Source of the DNA: Rhizobium vallis
GTDB lineage: Bacteria; Pseudomonadota; Alphaproteobacteria; Rhizobiales; Rhizobiaceae
Assembly (NCBI RefSeq): GCF_003985155.1
Contig: NZ_ML133699.1
Coordinates: 62,001 to 126,000 of the forward strand
DNA length: 64,000 nucleotides
Reading direction: 5' to 3'
Made by a program: the position numbers and the translations under genes. Numbering within the stretch: the stretch's first letter is position 1; each line of letters starts with the position of its first letter. The notes beneath the pieces were generated by a model, which saw nothing but the letters and a program-made list of their open reading frames with translations, made no database searches and was not told the DNA's origin. Of this stretch, positions 1 to 8,373 are shown piece after piece.

Positions 1-2
1 CT

Positions 3-677
3 CCAACGTCGCCGGGCCAGGGACTGAATTTGAGTGTTCAGGACGCCTATAATCTCGGATGGAAATTGGCAGCCATGTTCGGCGGAGACGATCCGACACT
101 GCTCGACACTTACGAGAAGGAGCGTCGCCCCATCGGCGCGGGCGTCGTCGGTGTCCTTGCAAAGGAGATGATCGCGACTGGGATCGACCTTGAGAGCGCA
201 GACTTGGCTGAAAAGCGGATCAGGCAGGATATATTCAATACTGAACATAACTATAGGGGATCGGCACTCGCAGTAGACCAGCGGCGCACATCGGGTCGTG
301 TTCAGGCGGGAGATCGTGCGCCGGGTGCGACCATCCGCCTTGAGGGCGGTGATGATGCTTCCCTGTTTGATCTGATCCGCGGCACGCACTTCACCGCCAT
401 TTGGCTCAACAGCCACCTGTTGCAGGAGGGATTTTCGATCCTTTCCAACCGGACCGCGGAACATAAGGCCTATCGCGCCGTGCCGTCACGCGACCCTCAA
501 GACGTGAGCGATATCCATAGGGTCTTCGGCGTTTCATCTGATGAACCGACGCTTATCGTCATCAGGCCAGATGGATATATCGCTCTTTGTGCAGGCGACG
601 GAGCGGCCATGGCGTGGGGCGAACGGCTCAAGACGATGTCATTCTGGTCGGCGGTATCTTGCCATCCCGAACCGTGA
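3..677 (+). CDS. FAD-dependent aromatic monooxygenase, C-terminal part (5' truncated by window)
   Basis: The reading frame is open from the window edge, so the N-terminal FAD-binding part lies outside. The first visible residues, PTSPGQGLNLSVQDAYNLGW, match the conserved FAD-binding_3 segment (usually GxGxNxGxxDAxNLxWKL) of phenol hydroxylase/PheA-TfdB-type flavoprotein monooxygenases. After about 90 residues comes the thioredoxin-like C-terminal domain found in that family, ending in the usual RPDGYIALC strand. Such enzymes hydroxylate aromatic rings in the cytoplasm with NAD(P)H and oxygen. About 225 codons are visible of an expected 500 or more. The in-frame TTG at 30 is internal, not a start. 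The substrate cannot be read from this part. Confidence 0.85.
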   Translation, partial: PTSPGQGLNLSVQDAYNLGWKLAAMFGGDDPTLLDTYEKERRPIGAGVVGVLAKEMIATGIDLESADLAEKRIRQDIFNTEHNYRGSALAVDQRRTSGRVQAGDRAPGATIRLEGGDDASLFDLIRGTHFTAIWLNSHLLQEGFSILSNRTAEHKAYRAVPSRDPQDVSDIHRVFGVSSDEPTLIVIRPDGYIALCAGDGAAMAWGERLKTMSFWSAVSCHPEP

Positions 678-787
678 CAGAGTCTGCCGTATCAACGTCG
701 CATGAGTGTTCGTCCTTGCTGACGCTCCGTATTTCCAACCGGCGCGCTGATCTCAAGCGAAGTATTCGGCAACTCTAACATCATTAC

Positions 788-1225
788 TTAGAGGCCGTCT
801 CTGGATGAGACCGGAACGACCGCGGTGGGTTCCAGATTCCCGGTGAACAGGTACGTCGTCGAGCCGCCTTCGCCTTCGGGTACACTTAGGCCCTCGCGCC
901 TCAGGGTCGAAGCGACTTCCGCCGTAACGGTTGCTGCGCTGTCCACGAAGCCGAAGGCATCGCCGAACTCGGCCCGGATCGTGGGTTTCAGGAGGGTGAA
1001 GTGGGTCGAGGCTAGCACGAGTTGATCCGCACCAACTGCGGCAAGGGGGCTCGGCTTCGCGTAGGATGGCTCAAAGCGCGGGTATGTCGGTTTCCCCGCG
1101 TTCCAGTGATGATCGGCACCGATCTGCCGTGCCAGAAACCAGAGCATGCCCAGCGACAGGACCTCGCTGTCCGCAAGCGGCCGCCCCGGATAACGCAGGG
1201 CGGCCAAAACGCAGGCGAAACCCAA
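788..1225 (-). pseudogene. Glutamate racemase-like C-terminal fragment
   Basis: The last 80 or so residues of this open frame resemble the C-terminal part of glutamate racemase (MurI): GADQLVLASTHFTLLKPTI matches the block that normally reads D-x-x-VLGCTHYPLL, followed by the FVDSA and YLFTGN strands. The second catalytic cysteine of the LGCTHY motif is replaced (LASTHF), so racemase activity is not expected. The preceding 60 residues (about 1045-1225) do not look like MurI and I do not recognise them; they may come from a frameshift or a fusion of debris. It lies in a zone of other fragments, which supports decay. A divergent Asp/Glu racemase-superfamily member is the alternative. Confidence 0.45.
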
Positions 1226-1453
1226 CCGGTTCGAGGCCTTATTCTACCGCATGATGGGGTCGAGGTCGGATTGGTCCGTCATCCGGGATGCTTGGCGCCT
1301 GCTGCCACCATGAATCGCTCAGTAATGCTCTTCGTGCCATTCTCTGATCTTCGCCCTTCGCTGCTCAGGTGCAGCGAACTGGAAAATGACTGTCCGACAA
1401 ACGGACGTTTGATGGCATCCACAAGTTTTGTCCGCGAAAATTGCTAATTAACG

Positions 1454-1735
1454 GTGAAGTGGACATTGTCCATATCGAACCAGAAAACGGACAAATCGCG
1501 CCTTGTCGCAGTCTGCGATGCCTGCATTCTTTTTTCGTTCCATCTAAGGAACGTCGTCGTCCAAGCCGCCGTCGATGGCCTGTTCGATGCTCGATTGTCC
1601 GATCTGATTCATGACGAGTGGATGTGCAACTTGGTATCCAACACACCGGATCTGTCGCTAGATCGCCTTCAAGCCGCCAGACAACTATGGATGCCCCTTT
1701 GCCGGTAGCAACGGTCCCAGGCTATGAGGCGTCAC
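1454..1735 (+). pseudogene. PIN-domain protein remnant, frameshifted
   Basis: The translation VAVCDACILFSFHLRNVVVQ continuing to DLIHDEWMCNL matches the N-terminal half of a family of PIN-domain proteins whose members read roughly DANVLYPAPLRDLLL and then IHEEW. The acidic residue of the first strand and the D-E-W motif are visible. The frame ends after about 84 codons at 1708, while a neighbouring frame continues with PGYEA, the next conserved element, pointing to a frameshift near 1690-1705. PIN proteins are usually RNases, often toxins beside a DNA-binding antitoxin. No partner gene is recognisable here. Probably dead. Confidence 0.5.
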
Positions 1736-1796
1736 GACACGAAAGTGGTAAATCTGTCCGACTTTTCAGAATGAAGTGAGAACGGCTTTTCGCAGG

Positions 1797-2147
1797 TCAT
1801 GGATGTGGTTGCGGAAAGCCGTGCCGTTCCGATAGCGCGGCAAGGATCTTGTCTTTTTCAGCGATGAACACGCGCCCCTCGTGAACCCCTGTTTGATGAG
1901 GCGAATTATCCCCCTCCGCTAAAACCAGCAAGGGCAAGGACTGGTTTTGCTCTCCTACAAGGGCGGCCACGCCTCGTCTGGGCCTTAGCCATTCTATGCG
2001 TTCAACATCGAGCTTCTTTGCCAAATTCGGGAAGGAGGCCAAGACACCCTCCATAAGGGCGCAGTGCCAGCAATAAAACTGCTGGCCTGGATAAGCAGGG
2101 TCATTGAAGCCCGGACGCAGCAGGAACAGTCGGTCGCGGTTCACCAT
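1797..2147 (-). CDS. DUF3088 family protein
   Basis: This 116-residue protein has the hallmarks of the DUF3088 family: an N-terminal LFLLRPGFNDPAYPGQQFYC strand and loop, a CWHC motif at about residues 26-29, a PLLVLAE strand near the middle and a C-terminal ILAALSERHGFPQPHP. The CxxC-like arrangement inside a short alpha/beta protein suggests a thioredoxin-like fold, but no activity is established for the family. It ends close to the resolvase tail and IS6 element and has no operon partner. It seems full length and intact, unlike most of its neighbours. Confidence 0.85.
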   Translation of the reverse strand: MVNRDRLFLLRPGFNDPAYPGQQFYCWHCALMEGVLASFPNLAKKLDVERIEWLRPRRGVAALVGEQNQSLPLLVLAEGDNSPHQTGVHEGRVFIAEKDKILAALSERHGFPQPHP

Positions 2148-2175
2148 TTCATTTCCCTTCCGATTTCAAGGCATT

Positions 2176-2262
2176 TTAGAGCGCGGTCTTGCCAATCTTT
2201 ACCCGCGCGGCGGCTTCCCGCACGTTGAGGCCGGCTGCTAGATGCAGGCGTGCCCGGGCGCG
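2176..2262 (-). pseudogene. Resolvase/invertase C-terminal tail cut by an IS6 element
   Basis: Read on the minus strand, this stretch encodes LHLAAGLNVREAAARVKIGK followed by TAL and a TAA stop. This is the helix-turn-helix tail typical of serine recombinases of the resolvase/invertase family. The catalytic N-terminal domain is absent and the coding sequence runs straight into the IS6 element. The fragment is therefore best explained by IS6 insertion or an IS6-mediated deletion that removed the rest of the recombinase. It is too short to be functional. Confidence 0.55.
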
Positions 2263-3095
2263 TCGCAAAGTTTTTCGGCGGGCGCAGTTATGCCGTAACG
2301 GGCTGCATTTTCACGCTTTATTAACTTTTTGAAGTCCGAAGAGGCGTGCGTCATTCTGGTGTTAACAGTCCAGCCACCGGAAAAGCCGATGCCCTTCTGC
2401 AGCCACAGCATGGCTTCGAACCCGGCGATAGTCCGCCTTGCAGTGTCGAACGTTCGGAAGTCGCCGACCTTCGGCATGAGCTTCTGCACCCGGAAATGGT
2501 CGCTTTCAATGCCTTGCTGCAAATGCTTGGTGACGTATTGGACCGGGTCCGGTGTGAGCAGCTTTTCCTCGACGCTATCCCTGATCGCAGGCGGAAATGT
2601 TTCGGTGCCATCGGTGCCTATCTTGCCGGGTGAAAGCAACGGTTCGTCCTTCAACATCTTGCGGAAGAAGCGTTTGGCAGTATCGAGATCACGCTTTGCG
2701 GTCAGCAGGAAATTCACTGGATCGCCGTATTTGTCGATGGCGCGGTAAAGTTGGCGCCACTGGCCACGGATTTTGATATAGGTCTCGTCAATGCGAACTG
2801 AACCGCAATGCGGCTTCCGAAAGCGTCTCAGCCGCCTTTCGATCATCGGCGCATAAGCCAAAACCCAGCGATTGATCGAACTGTGATCCACGTCGAAGCC
2901 TCGCTCTTTGAACTTTTCTTCCAGGTCACGATAGCTCAGCGGGTAACGCAGATACCACGACACCGCCTGAATGATCAGCCATGCTTCGAATTGCCGCCCC
3001 TTGAAATCGTCCTTCGACTGGCGCTTCAGCTTTTCGGCCATGACATTGAGAATCATAAACCCGCACTCCAACAAATCGGAGCGCCTTTTCAGCAC
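2238..3095 (-). CDS. IS6-family DDE transposase
   Basis: The protein shows the IS6/IS26 transposase plan: an N-terminal helix-turn-helix region (PLSYRDLEEKFKERGFDVDH), then the DDE catalytic core. The first Asp lies in RIDETYIKIRGQW, the second in the GTDGTE segment and the Glu in GIESDHFRVQ, followed by TIAGFEAMLWLQKG. All three catalytic residues appear present. The family cuts and joins DNA, usually by cointegrate formation. The likely start is an inner ATG near 3056 or 3041 (MAEKLKRQSK), because the first residues are not conserved. The last few codons run past the probable IS end into resolvase-derived sequence. A decayed relative lies at 18.3-18.6 kb. Confidence 0.85.
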   Translation of the reverse strand: MLKRRSDLLECGFMILNVMAEKLKRQSKDDFKGRQFEAWLIIQAVSWYLRYPLSYRDLEEKFKERGFDVDHSSINRWVLAYAPMIERRLRRFRKPHCGSVRIDETYIKIRGQWRQLYRAIDKYGDPVNFLLTAKRDLDTAKRFFRKMLKDEPLLSPGKIGTDGTETFPPAIRDSVEEKLLTPDPVQYVTKHLQQGIESDHFRVQKLMPKVGDFRTFDTARRTIAGFEAMLWLQKGIGFSGGWTVNTRMTHASSDFKKLIKRENAARYGITAPAEKLCDAPGHACI

Positions 3096-3125
3096 CCAAA
3101 TCTCAAGCTGGGGTTAACAACCCGC
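2255..3125 (-). mobile_element. IS6-family insertion sequence (ends approximate)
   Basis: The element is defined by its transposase; the limits are estimates. The left end probably lies near 2255-2275, where GCGTCGCAAAG resembles the TGTTGCAAAG found at IS6-family termini. The right end lies between the transposase start and about 3125, just beyond the aldo/keto reductase stop codon. I could not match convincing terminal inverted repeats or an 8-bp target duplication by eye. It separates a resolvase tail on one side from the aldo/keto reductase 3' end on the other, so it may have caused the deletion between them. Confidence 0.6.
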
Positions 3126-3131
3126 AAGAGA

Positions 3132-4121
3132 TCATGCGGCTTCATTTAGTTTATCCAACTGCTCCGCAGTGAGAATCACTTTGGATGCTTTCAGGTTTTC
3201 CTCAAGCTGATTCAGCTTCGAAGCGGCTACTAGTGGGATCACAGCTGAACGCGTCGCCATCATCCAGGCCAGGACGATCTGGTTTGCCGTAGCGCCCGTC
3301 TCGGCGACAATTTCTTCGAGAACGGTGCGTCGCTTATTGTTATCGGCAGTGAGATAATTTTTTGCTAGACGATTCGGGTCGGCGACACCGCCCTGCAACA
3401 GTGGCGAATAGGCAACAATACGAAAGCCCGGGTGAGCTTCGACATAGTCGATCAATTCCGATCCGACAACATTCTCGACGCCGTGTCCGCCCCTCTCACC
3501 AAGCGCGTCGGCAAGGCCTAGCTTGATCCCCTGTGCCGGCTTGAAGAAGCTATGACGATGCTGGATGGCGACGTAGGAAGCGAAGCCATGAGCCGCGCTC
3601 GTCGCTCGGGCCTGCTCAACACGCCAGGCGGTATAGTTCGAACACGCAATCTCACGCACCTTGCCGGCTCTGACTAGATGATCAAACGCCCGAAGTGTTT
3701 CCTCAATTGGAACCGTACGGTCATCAACGTGGGCATAGTAGAGATCAATATAATCAGTGCCGAGATTCTCCAATGACATCTCCGCTGCCAATATGATAGC
3801 TTCATACGATAGCCCTTCTGCCTTGTCGAGAAACGCACCTTCTTCCGTTGGCCTTGCGCCGACCTTCGTGGCTATAACCAATTTGTCGCGACCGCCACGG
3901 TTGGCGAGCCACTCGCCGATAAGCCGTTCGCTATCGCCGGATTTTCCACCGTCGACCCAGAAAGTATAGTTATCCGCAGTATCGATAAAATTACCACCAG
4001 CCGCGAGGTAGGTGTCAAGCAACGCCATCGAAGTTCCGTGATTGGTCTTCGTACCTAGGTACATCGCACCGAACGCCATGTTCGACACGGAAAGTGACCC
4101 AAGTTCGGTACGTGTAAGCAT
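3132..4121 (-). CDS. Aldo/keto reductase
   Basis: A cytoplasmic NAD(P)H-dependent oxidoreductase of the aldo/keto reductase superfamily. The catalytic tetrad can be placed: Asp and Tyr in FIDTADNYTFW, Lys in VIATKVG and His in LYYAHVD. C-terminal SNYTAWR and MMATRSAVIPLVAASKLNQL segments match the cofactor-binding end. The start is taken at the second ATG (4119-4121) because GGAGG sits about 7 nt before it, inside the first possible start. The protein stops at LDKLNEAA, slightly earlier than relatives, right where IS6-derived sequence begins, so a few C-terminal residues may have been lost. A decayed LysR regulator is divergent from it. Confidence 0.9.
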   Translation of the reverse strand: MLTRTELGSLSVSNMAFGAMYLGTKTNHGTSMALLDTYLAAGGNFIDTADNYTFWVDGGKSGDSERLIGEWLANRGGRDKLVIATKVGARPTEEGAFLDKAEGLSYEAIILAAEMSLENLGTDYIDLYYAHVDDRTVPIEETLRAFDHLVRAGKVREIACSNYTAWRVEQARATSAAHGFASYVAIQHRHSFFKPAQGIKLGLADALGERGGHGVENVVGSELIDYVEAHPGFRIVAYSPLLQGGVADPNRLAKNYLTADNNKRRTVLEEIVAETGATANQIVLAWMMATRSAVIPLVAASKLNQLEENLKASKVILTAEQLDKLNEAA

Positions 4122-4249
4122 AAGAACCTCCATTACTACGGGCCTGCAGCGAAATATACTTAGACCAAGCCAAGTTTAATTTTCGAGTTTGAAATACTAT
4201 TTTTTAGGTGACGACGAAAGCTAACAAATTCGAAGGGTATTTTTCAGAA

Positions 4250-4840
4250 ATGAAAAACCTTAGCTAGGAAGATCTCCATATTCCCTATCATGTAGCGAAT
4301 GGCCGCGGACTTTCGGCCGCGGCACGTGCGCTTGGCTTGAGCGCGGCGACGGCTGGGCGACGGGTCCTCGCGCTCGAACAAGCTACCAAGCGAACGCTGC
4401 CTATGCGCTCCCAATCGCTATCGGCTCACTCAGGCTGGCGAGGAACTACTGGCTCTAGTGCAAGCAATGGAAGCCGCGACCCGACCGATTGAGGATTGGC
4501 TCGCGGCGAAGGGCGACCGGCCGATCATACGTATTTCTGCTGGTACATGGACAGCCATCTTCATCGCTGATCATTTCGCGAGGCTCTGGCGATCAGATGA
4601 CGGATTTCGCATCCCTTTGTGACGACAGAAGCGCGGCTCGACATTGCTCATCGCGAAGTCGAGATTGGAGGGCGCAACAGACCGACGGAAAGCGGAAATC
4701 TCCCGTCGCGCAAACAGTTTCGCGATCCGATGCCGTCAGAGGCGTTCACCATTCTGCATAGTGACGACCGGTGGCAGAGAGGCATCCCGCCGCATTCTCC
4801 ATATTCCAAGAACCGAAACACTATGCTTGTGCTGTAGCGC
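4250..4840 (+). pseudogene. LysR-family regulator, disabled
   Basis: The first frame encodes a LysR-type N-terminus, with the winged helix segment GLSAAARALGLSAATAGRRV and the linker ALEQATKRTL. A TAG stop lies at codon 6 (4265-4267), where a Trp is usual (MKNLSxED). Around 4405 the homology changes frame: SYRLTQAGEELLALVQAMEA continues the LysR dimerisation helix, and the frame then runs through part of the effector domain to about 4840, short of a full 300-residue protein. A stop plus a frameshift plus truncation make it a pseudogene. It is divergent from the aldo/keto reductase and was probably its regulator. Confidence 0.7.
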
Positions 4841-4889
4841 CAAGCTCAGACCAATGTCGGAAGGCTGATCGCATCTACAATCTCTATAC

Positions 4890-5164
4890 CGTCCGCAAAT
4901 CGGCGGCCGAATCAATTGATGGACGCAATTGCCACGTCCGCGCGTGAACAGTCCACTGGACTGGCGGAAATCAATGCGGCCGTCAATCAGATGGACCAGT
5001 CCACTCAGCAGAATGCTGCGATGGACGAGCAATCCACAGCGGCGGCCGCGTCATTGTCGTCTGAGGCAGCAGGCTGCGCGAACTGGTCAATCAGTTCACT
5101 CTCGACCACGAACCCGCTCAGGCCGCTGAACCTAGACGTGACGTCCGCACCATCGCGGCGTGAT
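4890..5164 (+). pseudogene. Methyl-accepting chemotaxis protein, C-terminal fragment
   Basis: The frame encodes MDAIATSAREQSTGLAEINA and then TQQNAAMDEQSTAAAASLSS, the C-terminal signalling helix of a methyl-accepting chemotaxis protein. Near 5070 a one-base shift moves the ending LRELVNQFTLDHE to another frame. No start, membrane, HAMP or hairpin-tip region is present. The sequence is nearly the same as the end of the intact receptor at 46.5-48.3 kb, so it is a related copy, perhaps left by recombination. Not functional. Confidence 0.75.
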
Positions 5165-5167
5165 TGA

Positions 5168-5505
5168 CTAGCAGGTATTTTATGAGGAATCGCGCGCACG
5201 CCTAATGTAGCCAATCGTCGATGCCTTGCGAAAGAATTGAGCTCTTGCTGGTGTCATGGTCATGCTGGTCTCCGCCTAAATTGTAACAGCGGCGGTTGGA
5301 TATTGTGACGAACTTACTTTCCGGCTTTGCCGGAAATCTCGGGTTTCAGAGAATCGGCTCGGCATAGTCTAAGGCTCGGATAAGTGCCGGATCTTCACAT
5401 CGTTCCACTGAACATCAAGAGGCGGAATTTTCAGCAACCATCGACTATCGCTTTGCGATTCGATTCCGTTCAACTGCCAACCAGTAGCACTCATCCCCCA
5501 TCTTC
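5168..5505. other. Intergenic stretch without a recognised gene
   Basis: About 340 bases between the chemotaxis fragment and the 3' end of the LuxR-type regulator. The only structure seen is a hairpin at 5318-5336, TTTCCGG-CTTTG-CCGGAAA, which could be a weak terminator for the regulator transcript. A 27-codon minus-strand frame starting MTMTPARAQFF near 5265 is present but too short and unfamiliar to call. Confidence 0.4.
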
Positions 5506-8175
5506 TTATTGATCGGGAATAACGCCTGCCTGGATCACCGAAACAGCCTCCGTTCGATTTCTGACCTTCAGTTTCTTAAAAATGGCCTTTAGATGCCATT
5601 TGACGGTCTCCAGGCCGATATCGAGGTCGGTCGCTATTTCCTTGTTGGTCATTCCATGCTGCACGCGATTGAGCAACTCGCGCTCCCGCTTTGTCAGGGC
5701 CGGTGCCAACGACGGCTCAGCGTGGGAGTGCGGCCGCTCGACGGTTATAAACGCAAGGGCCGATGCCAGTCGGTCGAGGTATTCAGGCGAAACCCGCCGG
5801 CTGGCGTTGTTTTGCAAGTAGGCGATAGCGGACTTTACGAGGAAGATCGCGCCCGCCCCGCTGTCGATATAGGGGCGGATGATATCGCCCGGCTCGGTTC
5901 GCGCCAGGAGACTGATCATCCCCTCGATCGCTGGACCACGCCTGCCCATCGCCAGCAACGAGACGCTGTATTCGATGCCTGCTTCCAAACCTGCCTGCTC
6001 GTCCCATGCAAACTCATGCATTTGACGCTCGAAAATCTCTGCCGCGCGGTGCGGCTTGTTCTCGGCAGCGAGCAGTCGGCCTTCACTCATCCTCAACAAT
6101 CGCCAACCAAACGATGTTGGTGACCTGTCGGTCGCTGGCCGGGCCTGGATCATGCCCCGGAGAACCGTCATCAGCGTACGCGCCTGTGTTACGCGAGATT
6201 GAAGCAAGTTGAGGCGAATCTGCTCGGCGATGCAAACGGTTCTAAGGCGCAGCCAGTCTCGCTTTCGACCTAACGCGTCGCCGCGCTCAAGCAATTGATA
6301 TCCCGATTTCCAGTCGCCGCGGGATACCATGATCCGTACCAAAGTCAGATAGCAGGCGATCAAACCTTCAACAAGGCATGTTTGCTCAATGAGATCGAGA
6401 TGACCTGAAAGCAGCAATTCCGCTTCGAATAAATCGTTACGTTGGTAGCGCACGAAGGAAAGCAGGCTGGCTGCCAGCACAGCGGGCGCCGTATTGATCC
6501 CAACGACCCTCTGCGCCAAGTCATATGCCTGTCTGAGCCGAGGTTCTGCCTCGTCAAGCCTGTTCTCGGCCACGTCGCACAGAGCTAGGAGGCAACTTCG
6601 GCAAACGACGGAAAAAGACAGCGCCGGTTGGTCGGCTTCGACGGGCAGCGGCTGTAGGGAACCGCGGGCAAGAGCGATGTTGCCGCCGATCAAGTGACCA
6701 TGAATCGTGGCATTGCCCACCACGAGGACAGACCAGGCCTGCGACACGGAACTGCGGAATTCATCGGCAAGAGCTAGTAGCGCCGTGCCGTCGTCTGACA
6801 TGTATGCGATGAAGATCAACAGGCTTTTCCGATAGTCTGCAAGTTCGTAGAGATCGGGATCGGACGGTGACGCGGCAATCAGATTTTCGATCATGCCGGC
6901 GATTGACTTCGCATCGTCCAGTCTCAGGCTTAGGGCATAAGCCGTGCCCGCTGCCGCCAGCAATGCGCCATCCCCCATCAACTGGCTCACAGAAATCTGC
7001 CCCAGCCAACCGATAACCATGGAGAGATTGCCTTTCGCGACTTCTTCGAGCGCACATTGTCGCGCCCACTCCACTGCTTTAAGAGTGTTTCCGGCGGAGA
7101 AGGCGTGCTGCACGGCGAGTTGCCAATCCCCGTTCTGCGCGAACCAGGCGCTTGCGCGGGCGTTCTGTAGCTTTCCGTCTTCGTTTAGCCTTTCATTCAG
7201 ATAGGTCTGCAAGTACTGGCGAAACTGTGGATGAAGCTGAAATCGGGTGCCGCCTTCATCGACGCAATGTGCGAAAAGTTCTCCCGATCGCAACCGGCGA
7301 AAGAGATCTTCGATGCCTGCGGCGCCGGCCACGGCCCGACACAAGGGTAAGCTCAATTCGTCGAGCATGGATGTGCGAGCCAGCAGGGCTACTTGATGAG
7401 ATGTCAGGTCTGTTGCCAGGCATTCCGCGAAAAACTCTGCGAACTCCGCAGGCAATTGTGCCAGGGCTGCCAGAGCGTCCTTAGCTCGCTTCGAACGGCC
7501 GAGCATAGTCACCGTCATCCTCAAGCCGGCGGGCCAGCCACGCGTCATGGCCGTGATTAGTTCATGGTCGAGGAGATCCATGTCCGCTGGGAGTTCGATC
7601 TTCAGAAATCGGGCCGATTCTTCCGGATCGTAGCGAAGTTGCTCCTGCGAAAGTTCGAGCAACTGGTTTGCGATACGCAGCCTGGTAACCGGTATCCGAG
7701 GCCGCCTTCGGCCGGAAATTACGATGCGAAGGCAATCCGGCCCATTATCGATGAGGTGAGAAATTACTTCGTCCACGCCGTCGCAAGGGTCGAAACTGTG
7801 ATTGTCGAGCAGTAGCCAAACCCGTCCTGGCAGATGCGAGATGCCGTCGATCGACGCGTCGAGGTTGGCGCGCCAGGACCCCCGGTCGGCAGGGAGCCCT
7901 TCTCCAATGACTGATTGTTGCAATATGCGCGATAGCGACGATGGATCATCATCGCGCTGGTCGAGCTCGATCCAGGCGACGCGTTCCCCTCGAGCCAGTA
8001 GAATTTCACGCCATTGCCGCAACGTGACTGTTTTTCCGTAGCCGGCAGGCGCAGTGATGACCGTGACGCGCATGCTGGACGCTGTCGTCAGGTGCTGCTT
8101 CAGCCGGAGGCGCACCATGTCCTCGAAATTCAACGCCCGCGGCGCCAGTTTCATGTGGGGAACCACCGCCATCAT
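5506..8175 (-). CDS. LAL/MalT-type LuxR-family transcriptional activator
   Basis: A large STAND-type regulator. The P-loop is ITAPAGYGKTVTLRQW (about residue 45 from the chosen start) and the Walker B strand is VWLLLDNH. A long helical region of TPR-like repeats follows. The C-terminal LuxR helix-turn-helix is LTKRERELLNRVQHGMTNKE then LDIGLETVKWHL. The length of about 890 residues fits MalT-like proteins, which bind ATP and an inducer, multimerise and activate promoters. Start at ATG 8173-8175 (or the next codon) behind GGGAGGA. It is divergent from the Liv-type importer and amidase operon, and MalT-box-like repeats lie between them, so it very likely controls that operon. The inducer is unknown. 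Confidence 0.9.
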   Translation of the reverse strand: MMAVVPHMKLAPRALNFEDMVRLRLKQHLTTASSMRVTVITAPAGYGKTVTLRQWREILLARGERVAWIELDQRDDDPSSLSRILQQSVIGEGLPADRGSWRANLDASIDGISHLPGRVWLLLDNHSFDPCDGVDEVISHLIDNGPDCLRIVISGRRRPRIPVTRLRIANQLLELSQEQLRYDPEESARFLKIELPADMDLLDHELITAMTRGWPAGLRMTVTMLGRSKRAKDALAALAQLPAEFAEFFAECLATDLTSHQVALLARTSMLDELSLPLCRAVAGAAGIEDLFRRLRSGELFAHCVDEGGTRFQLHPQFRQYLQTYLNERLNEDGKLQNARASAWFAQNGDWQLAVQHAFSAGNTLKAVEWARQCALEEVAKGNLSMVIGWLGQISVSQLMGDGALLAAAGTAYALSLRLDDAKSIAGMIENLIAASPSDPDLYELADYRKSLLIFIAYMSDDGTALLALADEFRSSVSQAWSVLVVGNATIHGHLIGGNIALARGSLQPLPVEADQPALSFSVVCRSCLLALCDVAENRLDEAEPRLRQAYDLAQRVVGINTAPAVLAASLLSFVRYQRNDLFEAELLLSGHLDLIEQTCLVEGLIACYLTLVRIMVSRGDWKSGYQLLERGDALGRKRDWLRLRTVCIAEQIRLNLLQSRVTQARTLMTVLRGMIQARPATDRSPTSFGWRLLRMSEGRLLAAENKPHRAAEIFERQMHEFAWDEQAGLEAGIEYSVSLLAMGRRGPAIEGMISLLARTEPGDIIRPYIDSGAGAIFLVKSAIAYLQNNASRRVSPEYLDRLASALAFITVERPHSHAEPSLAPALTKRERELLNRVQHGMTNKEIATDLDIGLETVKWHLKAIFKKLKVRNRTEAVSVIQAGVIPDQ

Positions 8176-8256
8176 TCCTCCCGCTTCGCCTCTAGCCTGC
8201 TCTGGTGCCTGACATAGAACCCCGCCGTACAAGATCCGTGATCCGGACGTATTTTA

Positions 8257-8303
8257 CCTCACGCCACCTCATACCTCATCGCACCCCCCCATTCGAGGGG
8301 GGG
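8257..8303 (-). promoter_or_regulatory. MalT-box-like decamers and C7/G7 palindrome
   Basis: On the minus strand three tandem decamers, TGCGATGAGG (8274-8283), AGGTATGAGG (8267-8276) and TGGCGTGAGG (8257-8266), match the known MalT box GGGGATGAGG at 8, 8 and 7 positions. Next to them is a perfect inverted repeat CCCCCCC-ATTCGA-GGGGGGG at 8284-8303. They lie between the MalT-like regulator and the divergent importer operon, about 70-115 bases before the livH-type start. Binding by this regulator is inferred. Confidence 0.5.
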
Positions 8304-8373
8304 ATGGTCATTTCCGAGAGTGGTAGCGTTCAGAACACCGCAAGAGGCTGGTGTGTGCTGATGGGGCGAAGGC

